This document shows positions 18,699 to 26,315 of a DNA stretch of 64,000 bases, piece by piece (within the stretch, counting starts at the first letter, position 1; every line of letters begins with the position of its first letter). This stretch comes from Thalassotalea_B piscium_A. GTDB lineage: Bacteria > Pseudomonadota > Gammaproteobacteria > Enterobacterales > Alteromonadaceae. The DNA lies in NCBI GenBank assembly GCA_049347715.1, contig CP186339.1, positions 3,782,001 through 3,846,000 of the forward strand, given 5' to 3'. Position numbers and translations under genes: made by a program. The notes under the pieces were generated by a model. That model saw only the letters and a program-made list of their open reading frames with translations, made no database searches and was not told the origin of the DNA.

Positions 18699-19793
18699 AT
18701 GTTTAGTCATATCAATCCGGCATTTTATGATCAACAACTGTTAGCAAAAGAACAAGAAATGCAGTCGTTATTTTCGCCGTTTAATGGTCCTCGCTTTGAT
18801 ATTTATCCCTCGACTAAACTACATTATCGTCAACGTGCTGAGTTTAGAGTTTGGCATGAGGGTGATGACTTGTACTACATTATGTTTGATAGTAAGACCA
18901 AACAAAAATTTCGTGTAGATGACTTTCCTGTCGCCAGTGAACTGATTAATAAGTTTATGAAAGCGTTGCTTATCAATATAAAAGATAAGCCTTTATTAAG
19001 AGAGCGCCTTTTTCAAGTAGATTTTTTATCAACGCTCAGTGGTGAAGCACTAATCAGCTTGCTTTACCATAAACCATTAACTGATATATGGCAGGCACAA
19101 GCCCTTGAGTTAAAAAATGAATTAAGTGTTATTGCCCCCTTAGATATTATTGGTCGTGCTAAAAAACAAAAACTTATTTTGGATAAAGATAATGTCATCG
19201 AACAACTTACTGTTGGTGAGCAAACATTTCACTATCAACAAGTGGAAAACAGCTTTACTCAACCTAACGCCCATGTAAATGAGTCTATGCTGTTATGGGC
19301 TCAACAAGCGACATGTGAACGTGGTGGCGATTTAATTGAGCTATATTGTGGTAATGGGAATTTTAGCATTGCACTAGCACAAAATTTTGAGCGTGTTCTA
19401 GGTACTGAAATATCTAAATCATCGGTGAAATCGGCACAAGTAAATATCGCCATGAATAAAATAGACAACATAGATATTGTACGGATGTCGAGTGAGGAAT
19501 TTAGTCAAGCGATGAATGGAGAGCGCAAATTTCGTCGTTTAGCTGATTTCGACTTAACCGCTTATAACTATGATACTGTGTTAGTTGATCCACCTAGAGC
19601 TGGCTTAGATCCTGACAGTGTTGAATTAGTCAGTCGCTTTAAAGATATCATTTATATTTCATGTAACCCATTAACATTGAAAGAAAACCTAGCCGAATTA
19701 ACAAAGACTCACCATATTGTGAAATTTGCACTATTTGATCAGTTTCCCTATACCCACCATATCGAAACCGGTGTTATTTTAACGAGAAAATAA
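18699..19793 (+). CDS. trmA: tRNA (uracil-5-)-methyltransferase TrmA
   Basis: Makes 5-methyluridine at position 54 of the tRNA T-loop with SAM. The 364-aa protein is TrmA-sized and lacks the iron-sulfur cysteines of RlmC/RlmD. Visible motifs: FTQPNAHVNESML, SAM-binding IELYCGNGNFSIALA, DPPRAGLD, and the catalytic C322 in ISCNPLTL. It converges on fabR 28 bases away; trmA is also near fabR and sthA in E. coli. Confidence 0.96.
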   Translation: MFSHINPAFYDQQLLAKEQEMQSLFSPFNGPRFDIYPSTKLHYRQRAEFRVWHEGDDLYYIMFDSKTKQKFRVDDFPVASELINKFMKALLINIKDKPLLRERLFQVDFLSTLSGEALISLLYHKPLTDIWQAQALELKNELSVIAPLDIIGRAKKQKLILDKDNVIEQLTVGEQTFHYQQVENSFTQPNAHVNESMLLWAQQATCERGGDLIELYCGNGNFSIALAQNFERVLGTEISKSSVKSAQVNIAMNKIDNIDIVRMSSEEFSQAMNGERKFRRLADFDLTAYNYDTVLVDPPRAGLDPDSVELVSRFKDIIYISCNPLTLKENLAELTKTHHIVKFALFDQFPYTHHIETGVILTRK

Positions 19794-19821
19794 ACGACTT
19801 TTTGCGCTAATCAATTTATGT

Positions 19822-20448
19822 TTAAGCGCTTTTTAGCACTCTGAGTCGATGATTAAATTCAGCAGCACCACGTGCAATAAAACGTAGCTGCTGAATGGTT
19901 CTTAACGCTAATTGTTCACGATCTTTTTTATCACCATCTAATGCATCAGAACCGGCACTAAAGACAATAGTTACTGCCGCGTTAGCATGCATATACGCCA
20001 CTTCAGCATCCATTTGGTTAGCTTGCTGCAAATAATCACACAGCTCTAAAGTAAAATAACTAATCTCTCGGTTTACCGCAGCGCGAAAAGCAGCAGAGGT
20101 ACCAGAACGTTCTCGCAATAATAATCGAAAGATATTGCCATTATTCTCAATGAATTCCATAAAAGTGACAACAGAGATTCTAATCACTGAACCACCTTTT
20201 TCGATACGCTGACGAGCTTGACGCATTAATTGGCGTAACGTAAGTCCAGCTTCATCAACTAATGTTAATCCTAATTCATCCATATCGGTAAAGTGGCGAT
20301 AAAAGGAGGTAGGAGCAAGGCCTGCTTCTTTGGCCACTTCACGTAAACTTAAACTTGAAAAGCTACGCTCACAACTAAGTTGCCCAAGAGCGGCATCAAT
20401 TAATTGTCTACGAGTTTTTTCTTTTTGTTGTGCTCTAATACCCGTCAT
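19822..20448 (-). CDS. fabR: FabR, TetR-family repressor of unsaturated fatty acid synthesis
   Basis: A 208-aa TetR regulator with an N-terminal helix-turn-helix (SLREVAKEAGLAPTSFYRHF) nearly identical in style to E. coli FabR, which senses acyl-ACP/acyl-CoA saturation and represses fabA and fabB. Here it is divergent from a fatty-acid desaturase whose promoter carries a FabR-type palindrome, so the desaturase is its probable main local target. The shared spacer may also allow autoregulation. Confidence 0.93.
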   Translation of the reverse strand: MTGIRAQQKEKTRRQLIDAALGQLSCERSFSSLSLREVAKEAGLAPTSFYRHFTDMDELGLTLVDEAGLTLRQLMRQARQRIEKGGSVIRISVVTFMEFIENNGNIFRLLLRERSGTSAAFRAAVNREISYFTLELCDYLQQANQMDAEVAYMHANAAVTIVFSAGSDALDGDKKDREQLALRTIQQLRFIARGAAEFNHRLRVLKSA

Positions 20449-20559
20449 AGCTCGCCAATCCTAATACAATTTGATAACTATCATACGCAATAAATCGATT
20501 TTACCATAATTTATAAAAGCAAAATATTTTGCCGTCATACTTATTTAATAATAAATAAC

Positions 20560-20587
20560 TTGACTGCTCTTGGGACAAGACTAAAAT
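20560..20587 (+). promoter_or_regulatory. Sigma-70 type promoter of the desaturase gene
   Basis: TTGACT (20560-20565) and TAAAAT (20582-20587) are separated by 16 bases, a near-consensus housekeeping promoter. Transcription would begin about 20594, inside the FabR-type operator, so bound repressor would block initiation. Confidence 0.75.
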
Positions 20588-20591
20588 GAAT

Positions 20592-20609
20592 AGCGTACAT
20601 GTGTACACT
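20592..20609. promoter_or_regulatory. FabR-type operator
   Basis: The 18-mer AGCGTACATGTGTACACT is a palindrome with half-sites GTACA/TGTAC around a 2-base centre. It matches the AGCGTACA-N2-TGTACGCT style sites known upstream of fabA and fabB in E. coli. It overlaps the predicted start point of the desaturase and lies between the divergent fabR and desaturase genes. Confidence 0.85.
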
Positions 20610-20642
20610 GAAAATGTTCAATCTGTTTTACTGGAACTATAA

Positions 20643-21761
20643 ATGAAAAAACCTAGAATTCTTTGGTTAAATGTATCGGTATTTGTTATTACCTTTCTAT
20701 TTGCCGCTATTGCCGTGCCTTACCGCGCTATGACTCACGGTTTCGACAGTGCTGAAATTGTCATGGCCGTTATTTGCTTTATCTATTGTGGCATGTCCAT
20801 TACTGCGGGTTATCATCGTCTATGGTCTCATAAAACTTACCAAGCGCATTGGTCGCTACGCTTTATTTTTGCTATTGGTGGTGCATTTGCATTGCAAAAT
20901 AGTATTTTACATTGGTCATCAGATCACCGTATTCACCATAAACATGTCGACAATAATGATGTAGACCCTTATTCCGCTAAACGAGGATTTTGGTATTCTC
21001 ACATCGGTTGGATGCTGCGTGAATATCAAGCACATCGTTATACAGATTACAAAAATGTCCGTGATTTACAAAAAGACGGCATTGTTATGTGGCAACACAA
21101 ATATTACTTATTATTAACCATAGCAACAAATATTGGTATTCCGCTGGCCTTTGGTCTTTGGCATGGCGATATTATTAGTAGTTTGTTATTGATCGGTTTC
21201 TTACGTTTAGTACTTAGCCATCACACGACATTCTTTATTAATTCTTTAGCTCATATTTGGGGCAAGCAAACATATACTGAAAAAAATACCGCGCGTGATA
21301 ACGGCATATTAGCTTTTTTCACCTTTGGTGAGGGTTACCATAACTACCACCATATTTTTGAAAATGACTATCGTAATGGTATTCGTTGGTGGCAGTTTGA
21401 TCCAACAAAATGGCTCATTAAAGGTTGTAGTTTATTAGGACTAACTTACCAGTTAAGAAAAAGTCCTGAAGATAAAGTAGAAAAAGCCCGATTAGCGATG
21501 ATCCTAAAAAGAAATCAACAAAAGCTAGCTTCACATCCTGATGCCGAACAATTGCTTGCTAAATTACAGCATGAATATGATAGTTTGATTGCTAAAATTA
21601 ATGATTATTATGATGTTAAAAAACAGCTTTTAGCGACGAAAAAGCAACAACTAGTAGCAGACATTGAAAGATCAGACATTATGAAACAATATAAAGAACT
21701 TAAACAACGTATGTTAGAGCAACAACAGAGTTGGCAGTTCTTTATCGAGAAGTATGTTTAA
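20643..21761 (+). CDS. Membrane fatty-acid (acyl-CoA delta-9 type) desaturase
   Basis: Di-iron membrane enzyme that introduces a double bond into saturated acyl chains, adjusting membrane fluidity. The three histidine boxes are present: HRLWSH, HRIHH and HNYHH, in the order of the acyl-CoA/acyl-lipid delta-9 family, with four hydrophobic segments. Beyond the catalytic part, about 100 C-terminal residues (from about 275) are a charged, helical coiled coil, not part of the core fold. It lies between fabR and sthA, where E. coli has yijD. A FabR-type operator covers its promoter. Confidence 0.92.
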   Translation: MKKPRILWLNVSVFVITFLFAAIAVPYRAMTHGFDSAEIVMAVICFIYCGMSITAGYHRLWSHKTYQAHWSLRFIFAIGGAFALQNSILHWSSDHRIHHKHVDNNDVDPYSAKRGFWYSHIGWMLREYQAHRYTDYKNVRDLQKDGIVMWQHKYYLLLTIATNIGIPLAFGLWHGDIISSLLLIGFLRLVLSHHTTFFINSLAHIWGKQTYTEKNTARDNGILAFFTFGEGYHNYHHIFENDYRNGIRWWQFDPTKWLIKGCSLLGLTYQLRKSPEDKVEKARLAMILKRNQQKLASHPDAEQLLAKLQHEYDSLIAKINDYYDVKKQLLATKKQQLVADIERSDIMKQYKELKQRMLEQQQSWQFFIEKYV

Positions 21762-21855
21762 TCTCAATAAGTCAGGTAAATAACACTTTACTAGTTACCT
21801 TAATCCTATTTCCTGCTACTATTTTTAAATATTAGTGAGAAATAGGGACTTTATT

Positions 21856-23289
21856 TTGACCAAGAAGCAATCCTCCCCAAAAATAACCAAACAACCCCAA
21901 TACGATTATGATGCCTTAATCATAGGTACTGGACCTGGTGGTGAAGGCACTGCAATGGAGTTGTCTAAGAAAGACAAAAAAGTTGCGGTAATTGAACGTT
22001 ATAAGGATGTTGGTGGTGGTTGCACACATTGGGGAACTATTCCCTCAAAAGCACTACGTCAAAGTGTTAGACGATTAATTGAATATAATTCAAATCCATT
22101 ATTTCGTGGTCATGAAAAAGCCAAACGTTTAACCTTCCCTGATATTTTAAAACATGCCTCAGCGGTTATTCGTAAACAAGTACAACTACGAAGTGGTTTT
22201 TATGACCGTAATCGTGTTGAGCATATTGTTGGTGAAGCCTCTTTTATCGACAAGCATACGTTACAAATTTTAAAACCCGATGGGTCAATTGAACAATTAA
22301 CGGCTAAACAAATTGTCATTGCTACTGGCTCACACCCTTATCGCCCAAGTGATATAAACTTTAAACATTCTCGCGTATATGACTCTGATACTATTTTATC
22401 ATTAACCCACGATCCAAGATCTATCATCATTTATGGTGCTGGGGTTATTGGCACAGAGTACGCGTCAATTTTCAGAGGGTTAGGAGTTAAAGTTGATTTA
22501 ATCAATACTCGTGACCGTTTATTGTCTTTCCTTGATGATGAAATGTCTGATTCCCTCAGTTACCACTTGTGGAATAACGGCGTTGTTATTCGCCATGGTG
22601 AACAGATAGAACGTGTAGAAACCAATGATGAATCTGTCATTGTTCATTTAGCCTCAGGTAAAAAAATGAAAGCTGACTGCTTACTCTGGGCAAATGGAAG
22701 AACCGGTAACACTGCCGACTTACATTTAGAGAATGCAGGGCTAAATGCAGACGGTCGCGGTCAATTAAAAGTCAATGACCACTATCAAACCCACATTGAA
22801 AACATTTATGCCGTAGGCGATGTTATCGGTTATCCAAGCCTAGCGAGTGCAGCCTACGATCAAGGTCGCTTAGCTGCATCAGCCATGATTGATAATCAAA
22901 GTACCGCCAAATTAATTGCAGATATACCTACAGGTATTTTTACTATTCCTGAAATTAGTTCAGTGGGAAAAACAGAACAAGAACTGACTGAAGCTAAAAT
23001 TCCTTATGAGGTGGGCCGTTCTCAATTTAAACATCTCGCTCGAGCACAAATAGCACATAGCTTAGTCGGTTCTCTAAAAATACTTTTTCATCGAGAAACA
23101 AAAGAAATATTAGGAATACATTGTTTTGGTGAAAATGCTGCAGAAATCATTCATATTGGACAAGCCATCATGCAACAAAAAAATGGTGGGAATACTATCG
23201 AATATTTTGTGGAAACAACCTTTAACTATCCGACTATGGCAGAAGCATTCAGGGTAGCAGCACTTAATGGTTTAAATCGTTTATTTTAA
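21856..23289 (+). CDS. sthA: Soluble pyridine nucleotide transhydrogenase
   Basis: FAD flavoprotein that moves reducing equivalents between NADPH and NAD+. I start it at TTG 21856, with AGGG 8 bases upstream; a GTG at 21835 is the longer alternative. Motifs: the FAD-binding GTGPGGEG near the N-terminus, the SthA-specific VGGGCTHWGTIPSKAL (only one of the disulfide cysteines of the lipoamide dehydrogenase family is kept), NAD(P)-binding GAGVIGTEYASIF, and YAVGDVIG. It has about 477 aa. sthA also neighbours fabR in E. coli. Confidence 0.94.
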   Translation: MTKKQSSPKITKQPQYDYDALIIGTGPGGEGTAMELSKKDKKVAVIERYKDVGGGCTHWGTIPSKALRQSVRRLIEYNSNPLFRGHEKAKRLTFPDILKHASAVIRKQVQLRSGFYDRNRVEHIVGEASFIDKHTLQILKPDGSIEQLTAKQIVIATGSHPYRPSDINFKHSRVYDSDTILSLTHDPRSIIIYGAGVIGTEYASIFRGLGVKVDLINTRDRLLSFLDDEMSDSLSYHLWNNGVVIRHGEQIERVETNDESVIVHLASGKKMKADCLLWANGRTGNTADLHLENAGLNADGRGQLKVNDHYQTHIENIYAVGDVIGYPSLASAAYDQGRLAASAMIDNQSTAKLIADIPTGIFTIPEISSVGKTEQELTEAKIPYEVGRSQFKHLARAQIAHSLVGSLKILFHRETKEILGIHCFGENAAEIIHIGQAIMQQKNGGNTIEYFVETTFNYPTMAEAFRVAALNGLNRLF

Positions 23290-23319
23290 GCGCCTTAATA
23301 CCAATAAAAAGGAAAATAG

Positions 23320-23838
23320 ATGAAAATAATCACATATATACAACTGTGTTTTATCAGTTTGCTTTTATTGAGTCTGGAAAGTTTGGCCAATACTACGCCT
23401 GATGACAACTATACGATTTATTTAGTCAGACATGCTGAAAAAATAGCTGGGGGAAAAGATCCTGCACTAACCTCTTGCGGTATGAAACGTGCAACTCAAC
23501 TTGCCACCATACTGAAACAAGCAAAGATAAAACAAATTTATAGTACTCAAACCTTAAGAACCCAGCAAACTGCTGCTCCTTTAGCTACCCAGCTCAATCT
23601 ACAGGTAACGGCTTACTCTGCCAAAGATCTTGCTTCGTTTGCGCAACAAGTTAAAAACACCAAAACCAATACCTTAATTGTCGGTCACAGCAATACTACG
23701 CCACAACTAACAGCATTAATTGCTAATACGCCCGTAGCAGACATTACAGAAGCTGAATACCAAATGCTTTACCAAGTGCAGTTTCATGGAGAAAATACGC
23801 AGTTAACCTTGTTGAAGCAGCCTCTGAGCTGCCAATAA
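23320..23838 (+). CDS. Secreted histidine phosphatase family protein
   Basis: A 172-aa protein with a signal peptide (about 1-23) and the catalytic LVRHAEK, with H38 as the phospho-accepting histidine, plus a second histidine in LIVGHSN. This is the branch-2-like/SixA-size phosphoglycerate-mutase fold. The substrate is unknown; an extracytoplasmic phosphatase is likely. It starts 30 bases after sthA and ends before a clear terminator, so it may be co-transcribed with sthA. Confidence 0.85.
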   Translation: MKIITYIQLCFISLLLLSLESLANTTPDDNYTIYLVRHAEKIAGGKDPALTSCGMKRATQLATILKQAKIKQIYSTQTLRTQQTAAPLATQLNLQVTAYSAKDLASFAQQVKNTKTNTLIVGHSNTTPQLTALIANTPVADITEAEYQMLYQVQFHGENTQLTLLKQPLSCQ

Positions 23839-23863
23839 AGCACTAACCTCAATTTTTTCCAAC

Positions 23864-23889
23864 AAAAAAGGAGCTAATGCTCCTTTTTT
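23864..23889 (+). terminator. Rho-independent terminator after the histidine phosphatase
   Basis: The stem AAAAAAGGAGC/GCTCCTTTTTT with a TAAT loop is followed by Ts on plus, and the A-run makes it usable for hemE on minus as well (hemE stop at 23917). Confidence 0.88.
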
Positions 23890-23916
23890 ATCAATACTCG
23901 TTAAACAAACTCATCA

Positions 23917-24987
23917 TTACTTTTGATGATACGGCATGCTCAAGCGACGCACTGCATCAATGAAATAACCAGCATGATCTGGATTAACATCGGGATGAAT
24001 TCCATGTCCTAAGTTAAATACATGACCGGTTCCACCATCACCGAATCCCGCAAGAATGTTACTGACTTCTTGCTCGATTCGCTCTTTCGAGGCATACAGC
24101 ATTGAAGGGTCCATATTTCCTTGTAAAGCGACTTTATCACCAATACGCGCTTTAGCATCTTCAATATTAATGGTCCAATCAAGTCCAACCGCATCACAAC
24201 CCGTCGCTGCGATATCTTCAATCCACATACCACCATTTTTAGTAAATAAGGTAACAGGGACGGCTCTGCCGTCGGCAAAGCGTGTTAAACCATCTACGAT
24301 TTTTGCCATATATTGCAATGAAAAATCTTTATAATCCCGTGGCGATAACACCCCACCCCAAGTATCAAAGATCATTACTGATTGTGCGCCGGCAGCAATT
24401 TGAGCATTTAAATACGTAATCACTGATTCTGCTAATTTATCTAACAACAAATGTAATGTTTGGGGCTCAGCAAACATCATTTTTTTAATTTTAGTAAAGG
24501 CTTTTGAACTCCCACCTTCAACCATATAAGTAGCTAAAGTCCATGGACTTCCAGAGAAACCAATTAAAGGTACATCGCCATTTAATGCTTTACGTATAGT
24601 ACGCACTGCATTCATTACATAACCTAACTCATCTTCAGGATCAGGAATGCCAATTTTTTCTACATCGGCCTTTGACGTTATTGGACGTTGAAATTTTGGC
24701 CCTTCACCTGTTTCAAAATATAAGCCTAAGCCCATGGCATCAGGTATGGTCAAAATATCACTGAATAAGATAGCAGCATCTAATGGAAAACGTCGTAATG
24801 GCTGCAATGTGACTTCACAAGCGAACTCAGCATCTCGACATAACGACATAAAATCACCTGCGGTTGCCCGAACTTTTCGATATTCAGGTAAATAACGACC
24901 CGCTTGTCTCATCATCCAAACTGGAGTGTAATCTACAGGTTGACGCATTAAAGCGCGTAGGTAAGTGTCGTTTTTCAATTCAGTCAT
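23917..24987 (-). CDS. hemE: Uroporphyrinogen decarboxylase
   Basis: Decarboxylates uroporphyrinogen III to coproporphyrinogen III in heme synthesis. It is 356 aa, with the signature WMMRQAGRYLPEYR near residue 25 and the second signature GFSGSPWTLATYMVEGGSS. The catalytic Asp (LFSDILTIPDAMG) is present. It is a single-gene unit between convergent and spaced neighbours; its promoter lies in 24988-25060, an AT-rich stretch. Confidence 0.97.
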   Translation of the reverse strand: MTELKNDTYLRALMRQPVDYTPVWMMRQAGRYLPEYRKVRATAGDFMSLCRDAEFACEVTLQPLRRFPLDAAILFSDILTIPDAMGLGLYFETGEGPKFQRPITSKADVEKIGIPDPEDELGYVMNAVRTIRKALNGDVPLIGFSGSPWTLATYMVEGGSSKAFTKIKKMMFAEPQTLHLLLDKLAESVITYLNAQIAAGAQSVMIFDTWGGVLSPRDYKDFSLQYMAKIVDGLTRFADGRAVPVTLFTKNGGMWIEDIAATGCDAVGLDWTINIEDAKARIGDKVALQGNMDPSMLYASKERIEQEVSNILAGFGDGGTGHVFNLGHGIHPDVNPDHAGYFIDAVRRLSMPYHQK

Positions 24988-25206
24988 CTAAGGCGATCCA
25001 ATAATTTAAGTGCGCGCATTCTATCATTTCAATTTTTTTTGATCTATGTTCTAAATCAAATCATCCAACAGAAATATTCATTTTTATTGCTAAAATTCAC
25101 TTAATCACTTTTAGTATCAATAGATTAAAGAATATGGTTAAAAAAATGTTAATGAAAACTGAGATTATACGAAAAATATCGTGGTATAAATGCTCTAATA
25201 AAGTTG

Positions 25207-25235
25207 TTGCATGCTTAATTTTGCTTTGTTATAAA
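25207..25235 (+). promoter_or_regulatory. Strong promoter of a putative small RNA
   Basis: TTGCAT (25207-25212), 17 bases, TATAAA (25230-25235). Spacing is ideal, and the predicted start is near 25242. No coding frame with a ribosome-binding site follows. Confidence 0.7.
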
Positions 25236-25241
25236 ATACCC

Positions 25242-25332
25242 CGCGCTAGTTAAGAAGACAATTAATAAGAAGCTAGATTTACTAGACCATACAGCGAGCA
25301 TTTCAGGCCTTACCTTTTGGTAAGGCTTTTTT
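25242..25332 (+). ncRNA. Putative small RNA, about 91 nt
   Basis: Bounded by a near-consensus promoter and a rho-independent terminator, with no open reading frame of note. The body contains three CTAG tetramers (25246, 25273 and 25282) that can form small stems and an unstructured A-rich segment (25251-25271) suited to base pairing. The terminator ends in six U residues, as in Hfq-dependent small RNAs. I cannot assign it to a known family. The promoter and terminator are seen; the function as an RNA regulator is inference. Confidence 0.55.
25307..25332 (+). terminator. Rho-independent terminator of the putative small RNA
   Basis: A perfect 8-bp stem GCCTTACC/GGTAAGGC with a TTTT loop, followed by TTTTTT. 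Confidence 0.88.
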
Positions 25333-25602
25333 ATTTGTGTAAACCACATATCAATTAATAACATTCTCACGTTAAGTAACTAATCTCTTTTACCTAACGA
25401 ACCATAAAAAAATCTAGCAATTCTCAAAGCTAAAAAGATGCGTCTACCAAATATATTGAATGAAATAGCGATTTTTTATCGGCGGTAAGCTTTAATGTAG
25501 AGCGACCCCATGGTGAACGAAGAAGTCCCCCATAAGTAGGTATTGTGACAAGACCCATAAACCTATATTGACACTAATATGAAAAGTATTATTTTTTAAT
25601 GA

Positions 25603-25628
25603 GCATTTAACTTGATCAAGTTAAATGC
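25603..25628. repeat. Perfect 26-bp palindrome
   Basis: The arms of 13 bases meet without a spacer around a central TGATCA. It lies 52 bases past the flavin reductase stop on the minus strand. No U-run follows on either strand, so it is not a standard terminator; a dimeric protein-binding site is possible. Confidence 0.5.
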
Positions 25629-25679
25629 CCCTTCAATCTCGTCTATTATGGCTGAATCAAAGGGACGGGTTCCATTCAC

Positions 25680-26216
25680 TTACAATAATGCAATGATTTG
25701 GCGTAGTGCTTTATCTAAGTCTTGGTTTGATAATTTTTGGGTAGTAACGTCGAAGTTGTCATTGAAACTAGGTACTGACAAGTGGCCTTTTACATTTGCA
25801 CCAAAGTATTGGGCTGAATTAACGGCAGAAGTAAGGACACTTTGAGCGCCTCCTGGCCCTGGCGATGTACTCAAATAAACAACAGCCTTGTCTTGGAATA
25901 CCTTAGTATTAATACGTGAAAGCCAATCAAATAAATTTTTATAAGCGGCAGTATAAGTACCATTATGTTCAGCAAACGAAATGATTACCGCATCTGCTTC
26001 ACCTATTTTTTCAAAAAAAGATTTTGCCAATGCAGGTTGGCCTAGTTCGGCTTCTCTGTCTTGACTGAAAATAGGCAGTTCATAATCATTGATGTCAATT
26101 ATTTCAACTTCAGCATCTACGACAAGTGATGCTGCATACGTAGCTAATTGCTTATTAATTGATTGAGAATTATTACTGGCTGAAAATGCTAATACTTTCA
26201 TGGTTTGAGTACTCAT
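25680..26216 (-). CDS. NAD(P)H-dependent FMN reductase family protein
   Basis: A flavodoxin-fold oxidoreductase (about 178 aa from MSTQTMKV). The FMN phosphate loop SASNNSQSINKQL near the N-terminus, the SFAEHNGTYTAAYKNLFDWLSR segment, and STSPGPGGAQSVL are the conserved pieces of the NADPH-dependent FMN reductase/ArsH-like family. It probably reduces flavins or quinones in the cytoplasm. The start is unsure: no strong ribosome-binding site is visible, and an in-frame ATG at 26285 adds a hydrophobic stretch that I consider untranslated. Confidence 0.82.
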   Translation of the reverse strand: MSTQTMKVLAFSASNNSQSINKQLATYAASLVVDAEVEIIDINDYELPIFSQDREAELGQPALAKSFFEKIGEADAVIISFAEHNGTYTAAYKNLFDWLSRINTKVFQDKAVVYLSTSPGPGGAQSVLTSAVNSAQYFGANVKGHLSVPSFNDNFDVTTQKLSNQDLDKALRQIIALL

Positions 26217-26315
26217 TATCGAAAAGTGATTATTAAATACTATAGTCAAACTCGCCAACAATAAATGTATTAAAGAGAAAATCATTGTTTCTCTTTTAGA
26301 AACAATGGCGAGGAA

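Larger units (their letters stand above)
24988..25679. other. 692-bp spacer between hemE and the flavin reductase gene
   Basis: It holds no conserved protein gene. It contains a promoter plus terminator unit (25207-25332) that looks like a small RNA, a perfect 26-bp palindrome at 25603-25628, and a 42-codon frame on minus (25430-25558) that I do not trust as a gene. The stretch 25333-25430 shows nothing clear. Confidence 0.6.

Noticed and set aside
25430..25558. 42-codon minus-strand frame (starts MGLVTIPTYGG) in the hemE spacer
   Set aside because: Its ribosome-binding site is poorly spaced and no family is recognised. It could be a fragment of a decayed gene, but nothing in the sequence shows this.
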